Shown here one piece after another: positions 6,181 to 9,366 of a stretch of 9,366 bases of DNA; position 1 is the first letter of the stretch; every line of letters starts with the position of its first letter. Source of the DNA: an uncultured Caulobacterales bacterium (GTDB lineage: Bacteria; Pseudomonadota; Alphaproteobacteria; Caulobacterales; Caulobacteraceae); contig CAISYT010000204.1 of NCBI GenBank assembly GCA_903889785.1, positions 1 through 9,366 on the forward strand. The letters are read 5' to 3'. A program made the translations under genes and the position numbers. The notes beneath the pieces were generated by a model. The model was not told the origin of the DNA, made no database searches, and saw nothing but the letters and a program-made list of their open reading frames with translations.

Positions 6181-7686
6181 ATGGCCTACCGCAGCCTTCG
6201 TGAATTCCTCGCCGTCCTCGAAAAACAGGGCGAACTTGTGCGCGTGGCGGAGCCCGTCAGCACTGTCCTTGAGATGACCGAGATCGCCACCCGGCTGCTG
6301 AACAGCGGCGGGCCAGCGGTGCTGTTTGAAAATCCAGTTCGGGCCGACGGAACCCCCTCGCCCTACCCCTGCCTGGTCAACCTGTTCGGCACGGTCAAGC
6401 GCGTGGCCATGGGCGTGACCTTGGGTGGCGAGCCACGCACCACGGCGGCGGAGCTGCGCGAGGTGGGCGAGATTCTGGCCTTCCTGCGCCAGCCGACGCC
6501 GCCAAAGGGGCTAAAAGGCGCGCTCGACATGCTGCCCTTGGCTCAGACCGTGATGTCGATGCGGCCCAAGATCGTGAAGTCCGCCCCCGTTCAGCAGGTG
6601 GTGTGGACCGGCGACAAGATCGACCTGACCAAACTGCCCGTGCAGACCTGCTGGCCCGGCGAGCCGGCCCCGCTGATTACCTGGCCCCTGATCGTGACCA
6701 AGGGACCCAGCCATTCCGCCGAGGATGACTTCAATCTCGGCATCTACCGCATGCAGGTGATCGGCAAGGACCGCACCATCATGCGCTGGCTAGCCCATCG
6801 CGGCGGTGCCCAGCACTACGGCCGCCACAAGAAGGCCGGTCGGCGCGATCCCCTGCCCGCCTGCGCCGTGATCGGAGCTGATCCAGGCACCATCCTGGCG
6901 GCGGTGACGCCGGTGCCCGATACGTTGAGCGAATACCAGTTCGCGGGTCTGCTGCGTGGTGCCAAGCTGGACCTGGTTCCGGCCAAGACCGTGCCGCTAA
7001 TGGTGCCGGCCCAGGCCGAAATGGTGATCGAGGGCCATGTGCTGCTCGACGACTACGAGGCCGAAGGCCCCTACGGCGACCACACCGGCTATTACAACAG
7101 CGTCGAGAAATTCCCGGTCTTCGAGGTAAGCGCGATCACCATGCGCAAGGACCCGATCTACCTGACCACCCACACCGGCCGCCCGCCCGATGAGCCAAGC
7201 GTGTTGGGCGAGGCGTTGAACGAGGTGTTCATCCCGCTATTCCAGCAGCAGTTTCCCGAAGTGGTGGATTTCTGGCTACCGCCGGAAGGCTGTTCCTACC
7301 GTATTGCGGTTGTATCGATGAAAAAGGCCTACGCTGGCCACGCCAAGCGCGTGATGCTGGGGGTCTGGAGCTATCTTCGCCAGTTCATGTACACCAAGTG
7401 GGTGATCGTCGTGGACGACGACATCAATGCCCGCGACTGGAAGGATGTGATGTGGGCGATCTCCACCCGCATGGACCCGGCCCGCGACATCACCGTTATC
7501 GAGAACACCCCGATTGACTATCTCGACTTCGCCTCGCCCGTCAGCGGCCTGGGCAGCAAGATCGGCTTGGACGCCACCAACAAGATCGGCAGCGAAACGA
7601 ACCGGGAATGGGGCAGCATGATCGAGATGGACCCCGCCGTGGTAGCTGCCGTCACAGAAAAGTGGCAGCGGATGGGGCTAGGCTAG
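6181..7686 (+). CDS. ubiD: 4-hydroxy-3-polyprenylbenzoate decarboxylase UbiD
   Basis: Decarboxylates 3-polyprenyl-4-hydroxybenzoate in ubiquinone synthesis, using prenylated FMN made by UbiX (not in the window). At 501 residues it matches the length of E. coli UbiD and resembles it closely throughout (for example TPVPDTLSEYQFAGLLRG, PPEGCSYRIAVV, HAKRVMLGVWS, QFMYTKWVIVVDDD). By comparison with remembered Fdc1/UbiD structures, the cofactor-metal ligands are probably N185, H206 and E284. The catalytic acid/arginine network is probably R190 (GIYR), E295 and D300 (EGPYGDHTGYY), with Asp at the last position as in canonical UbiD. TGRPPDEPSVLGEALNEVF (332-350) is also conserved. The C-terminal segment DATNKIGSETNREWG differs from the E. 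coli form, where WPG replaces IGS. The start ATG is the first possible one after an upstream in-frame stop and lacks a ribosome binding site. The close match to E. coli UbiD supports the ubiquinone role over other aromatic-acid decarboxylases. Confidence 0.96.
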   Translation: MAYRSLREFLAVLEKQGELVRVAEPVSTVLEMTEIATRLLNSGGPAVLFENPVRADGTPSPYPCLVNLFGTVKRVAMGVTLGGEPRTTAAELREVGEILAFLRQPTPPKGLKGALDMLPLAQTVMSMRPKIVKSAPVQQVVWTGDKIDLTKLPVQTCWPGEPAPLITWPLIVTKGPSHSAEDDFNLGIYRMQVIGKDRTIMRWLAHRGGAQHYGRHKKAGRRDPLPACAVIGADPGTILAAVTPVPDTLSEYQFAGLLRGAKLDLVPAKTVPLMVPAQAEMVIEGHVLLDDYEAEGPYGDHTGYYNSVEKFPVFEVSAITMRKDPIYLTTHTGRPPDEPSVLGEALNEVFIPLFQQQFPEVVDFWLPPEGCSYRIAVVSMKKAYAGHAKRVMLGVWSYLRQFMYTKWVIVVDDDINARDWKDVMWAISTRMDPARDITVIENTPIDYLDFASPVSGLGSKIGLDATNKIGSETNREWGSMIEMDPAVVAAVTEKWQRMGLG

Positions 7687-7743
7687 CCTTGCCCTGGCGC
7701 GCGAAAATAGGGCCTATGCAGGTCTAAACCCAGCGGAGCCGCC

Positions 7744-8145
7744 ATGGACCTGACCACTTCCGGCCACGCCGCCGCCCTTTGGGTCGGCCTGAATTTACTG
7801 CTGCTGTTGCTGCTGTCCGGCCTGGTAGTGCGGGTGCGCCAGAAGCACAAGATCGCCCTGGGCGACGGCGGCATCCCCGAGTTAGCGCGGGCGATCCGCA
7901 CCTTTGGTAATGCCACCGAATATGTGCCTACCGGCATGGCCGCCCTGGCCGTGCTGGCGATAGTCAACGCCTCGGTGGCGGCGATTCACATCGTTGGACT
8001 GCTCCTGTTCGCGGGTCGCCTGATCCATGCGGTGGGCCTGTTCAACACCGGTGGGGCCTCGGTACCGCGAGCGCTTGGCATCGTCTTGACCTGGCTGGGC
8101 TATCTGTTTGCCGCCGTGGTGCTGCTGCTCTACGCCATCGCCTAG
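7744..8145 (+). CDS. MAPEG-family small integral membrane protein
   Basis: 133 residues with four hydrophobic helices at about 8-30, 63-79, 80-98 and 110-132, the topology of the MAPEG family (membrane-associated proteins in eicosanoid and glutathione metabolism). The family signature is visible: Arg-rich RAIRTFGNATEYVP (49-62), containing the conserved N-x-x-E-Y-x-P, and GRLIHAVGL (91-99). Eukaryotic members are glutathione transferases or peroxidases and LTC4 synthase, acting as trimers in the membrane. Bacterial members of this length are mostly uncharacterised, so glutathione use is an inference from the family. GGAG lies five bases before the ATG. It lies 57 bases after ubiD on the same strand, so cotranscription is possible, and 44 bases before pmbA. 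Confidence 0.9.
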   Translation: MDLTTSGHAAALWVGLNLLLLLLLSGLVVRVRQKHKIALGDGGIPELARAIRTFGNATEYVPTGMAALAVLAIVNASVAAIHIVGLLLFAGRLIHAVGLFNTGGASVPRALGIVLTWLGYLFAAVVLLLYAIA

Positions 8146-8152
8146 GCTTCGC

Positions 8153-8181
8153 TTGAATGCTGCGACGCAGCGCGCGATAAA
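8153..8181 (+). promoter_or_regulatory. Candidate pmbA promoter with a palindrome in the spacer
   Basis: TTGAAT (8153-8158, four of six to TTGACA) and GATAAA (8176-8181, four of six to TATAAT) are exactly 17 bases apart. The -10 ends eight bases before the pmbA ATG at 8190, so the transcript would be leaderless or nearly so, in keeping with the missing ribosome binding site. A perfect 13-base palindrome, GCTGCGACGCAGC (8159-8171), fills most of the spacer. Confidence 0.45.
8159..8171. repeat. Perfect 6-1-6 inverted repeat in the MAPEG-pmbA spacer
   Basis: GCTGCG-A-CGCAGC, 13 bases after the MAPEG stop codon. It can fold as a five-base-pair stem with a three-base loop, but no T run follows, so it is a poor intrinsic terminator. 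Its place between -35 and -10 elements fits a protein-binding site at least as well. Confidence 0.5.
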
Positions 8182-8189
8182 CTCGGCCC

Positions 8190-9366
8190 ATGGATGAAAA
8201 CCTGCTCAATGACGTCGTCGCCGCCGCCCTCAAGGCAGGGGCCGATGCCGCCGAAGCTGTCGGGGCGCAGGGCGCCTCGCTTTCGATCACCGTCCGCCTT
8301 GGCGAACTGGAAGAGGTAGAGCGCGAGGAATCGCGCGACATCGGCCTGCGGGTCTTTATCGGCAAACAGCAGGCCACAGTCTCGGGCTCGGACATCTCGG
8401 CCCAGGCCCGCGCCAACCTGGTCGAGCGTGCCGTGGCCATGGCCCGCCTGGCACCGGAAGATCCCTATGCCAGCCTGGCCCCGAGCGACCGCCTGGCGCG
8501 GGGGTCATTGCCAGAGCTGCAACTGTTCGATCCGACCGAGCCCGATCCGGAAATGCTGGAGACCGAGGCGCGCGCTGCCGAGGAGGTCATGCGGGCCGTA
8601 GAGGGTGTCAGCAACAGTTCGGGGGCCTCGTCTGGGTTCTCGTCGTCACAATGGCGACTGATCACGAGCGGCGGCTTTTCCGGCCTGCATCGGGCCAGTG
8701 GCTTCTCGCTCTCGGCCACCGCCATTGCTGGCGAGGGTTCGACCATGGAGCGGGGCGGCGACTATCGCAGCACACGCTGGCGCGAGGACATGCCCGCCCC
8801 GGCCGAAATCGGTGCCGAGGCCGGCAAGCGCGCGGTTCAACGGCTCGGGGCCCGCAAGATCGCTTCGATCACAGCGCCGGTGATCTTCGAGAACCGTCTG
8901 GCGGCCTCGCTGATTGGGCCCTTGATCGGGGCCATAAACGGCGCAGCGGTGGCACGTGGGGTGTCGTTCCTCAAAGACCGGCTGGGCGACCCGCTATTTC
9001 CCACAACCGTCAGCCTGATCGATGATCCGCACATCGTGCGCGGCCTGGGCTCCAGCCCGTTCGATGATGAGGGCGTGGCCAATGCGCGCACCGCCATCAT
9101 AGACAAGGGCGTGCTGACCACCTGGCTCCTCAATACCGGCACGGCTAAACAGCTCGGCCTGCATACTACGGGCCACGCGGCGCGAGGCCTCGCAGGCCCC
9201 CCCGGCGTCTCGACCAGTAACTTGACGCTCAGTACCGGCGATCATGATCTGGCTGGCCTGATGCGCGCGGCCAAGACCGGTTTACTGGTTACGTCGATGT
9301 TCGGACCGTCGCTGAATGCCAATACCGGCGACTGGTCTGCGGGCTGCTCGGGCTTCTGGTTTGAGA
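8190..9366 (+). CDS. pmbA: TldE/PmbA-family protein (N-terminal 392 residues, runs off the right edge)
   Basis: TldE/PmbA forms a heterodimer with TldD, the zinc protease subunit, and in E. coli helps mature microcin B17 and degrade the CcdA antitoxin. In the cytosol TldE supports TldD but has no metal site of its own. 392 codons are open to the window edge, close to the roughly 450-residue family length. Visible features are the N-terminal ALKAGADAAEAV (13-24), the self-similar REESRDIGLRVFIGKQQATVS (45-65, usual R-x-x-G-x-x-V region), an SPFDDEGVANARTAIIDKG segment (288-306), LLNTGTAKQLGLHTTGHAARG (313-333), and the C-terminal MFGPSLNANTGDWSAGCSGFW (370-390). No HExxxH motif is present in the expected region, which separates it from TldD. 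No ribosome binding site precedes the ATG; a promoter with a -10 eight bases upstream suggests a leaderless start. The last residues and the stop lie outside the window. Confidence 0.93.
   Translation, partial: MDENLLNDVVAAALKAGADAAEAVGAQGASLSITVRLGELEEVEREESRDIGLRVFIGKQQATVSGSDISAQARANLVERAVAMARLAPEDPYASLAPSDRLARGSLPELQLFDPTEPDPEMLETEARAAEEVMRAVEGVSNSSGASSGFSSSQWRLITSGGFSGLHRASGFSLSATAIAGEGSTMERGGDYRSTRWREDMPAPAEIGAEAGKRAVQRLGARKIASITAPVIFENRLAASLIGPLIGAINGAAVARGVSFLKDRLGDPLFPTTVSLIDDPHIVRGLGSSPFDDEGVANARTAIIDKGVLTTWLLNTGTAKQLGLHTTGHAARGLAGPPGVSTSNLTLSTGDHDLAGLMRAAKTGLLVTSMFGPSLNANTGDWSAGCSGFWFE

Noticed and set aside
7691..7713. GCCCT/AGGGC stem after ubiD as a terminator
   Set aside because: Five base pairs with a 13-base loop and no T run.
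2571..8154. Shared nine-base GCTTCGCTT in two intergenic spacers (2571-2579 and 8146-8154 region)
   Set aside because: It is short, lies in different contexts, and has no third copy or surrounding similarity.

Overview
The window is GC-rich (over 60% by eye), densely coding bacterial chromosome. The gene set (plant-type glutamate-cysteine ligase, UbiA and UbiD, a class I-like PPK2, PmbA/TldE) points to an alphaproteobacterium. Several -10 elements resemble the Caulobacter housekeeping form GCTANAWC, so Caulobacterales is my best guess. That placement is inference from family character, not from a marker gene. There is no tRNA, rRNA, CRISPR array, insertion sequence or phage gene, and no non-coding stretch reaches 300 bases. 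The longest gap is the roughly 115-base divergent spacer at 5159-5273.

Layout. On the minus strand, from high to low coordinates, come rsmE (1784-2548), gshA (368-1729) and the N-terminal part of an OPT-family transporter (1-405, running off the left edge). They form a probable operon of 16S rRNA U1498 methylation, the first step of glutathione synthesis, and an oligopeptide/metal-conjugate type transporter. Divergent from it on the plus strand are ppk2 (2623-3381) and ubiA (3378-4304), which overlap by ATGA. ubiA converges on an atypical short-chain dehydrogenase/epimerase-like gene (4301-5158, minus), with the two stop codons overlapping. Divergent from that is a DkgB-like aldo/keto reductase (5274-6101). 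Then come ubiD (6181-7686), a small MAPEG-family membrane protein (7744-8145) and the N-terminal 392 residues of PmbA/TldE (8190 to the right edge), all on the plus strand.

How the genes work together. ubiA and ubiD encode consecutive ubiquinone steps: prenylation of 4-hydroxybenzoate and decarboxylation of the product. gshA, possibly the OPT transporter, and more loosely the MAPEG protein touch glutathione or peptide metabolism. The rest are housekeeping or general redox genes.

I found no convincing undescribed multi-gene system; this looks like ordinary core chromosome. The points worth a second look are small: probable leaderless starts at rsmE, ubiD and pmbA, including a perfect palindrome inside the -35/-10 spacer of pmbA; overlapping convergent stop codons inside a small hairpin; an Asn at the usual Walker-B Asp of PPK2; and a dehydrogenase-fold protein without the catalytic YxxxK.
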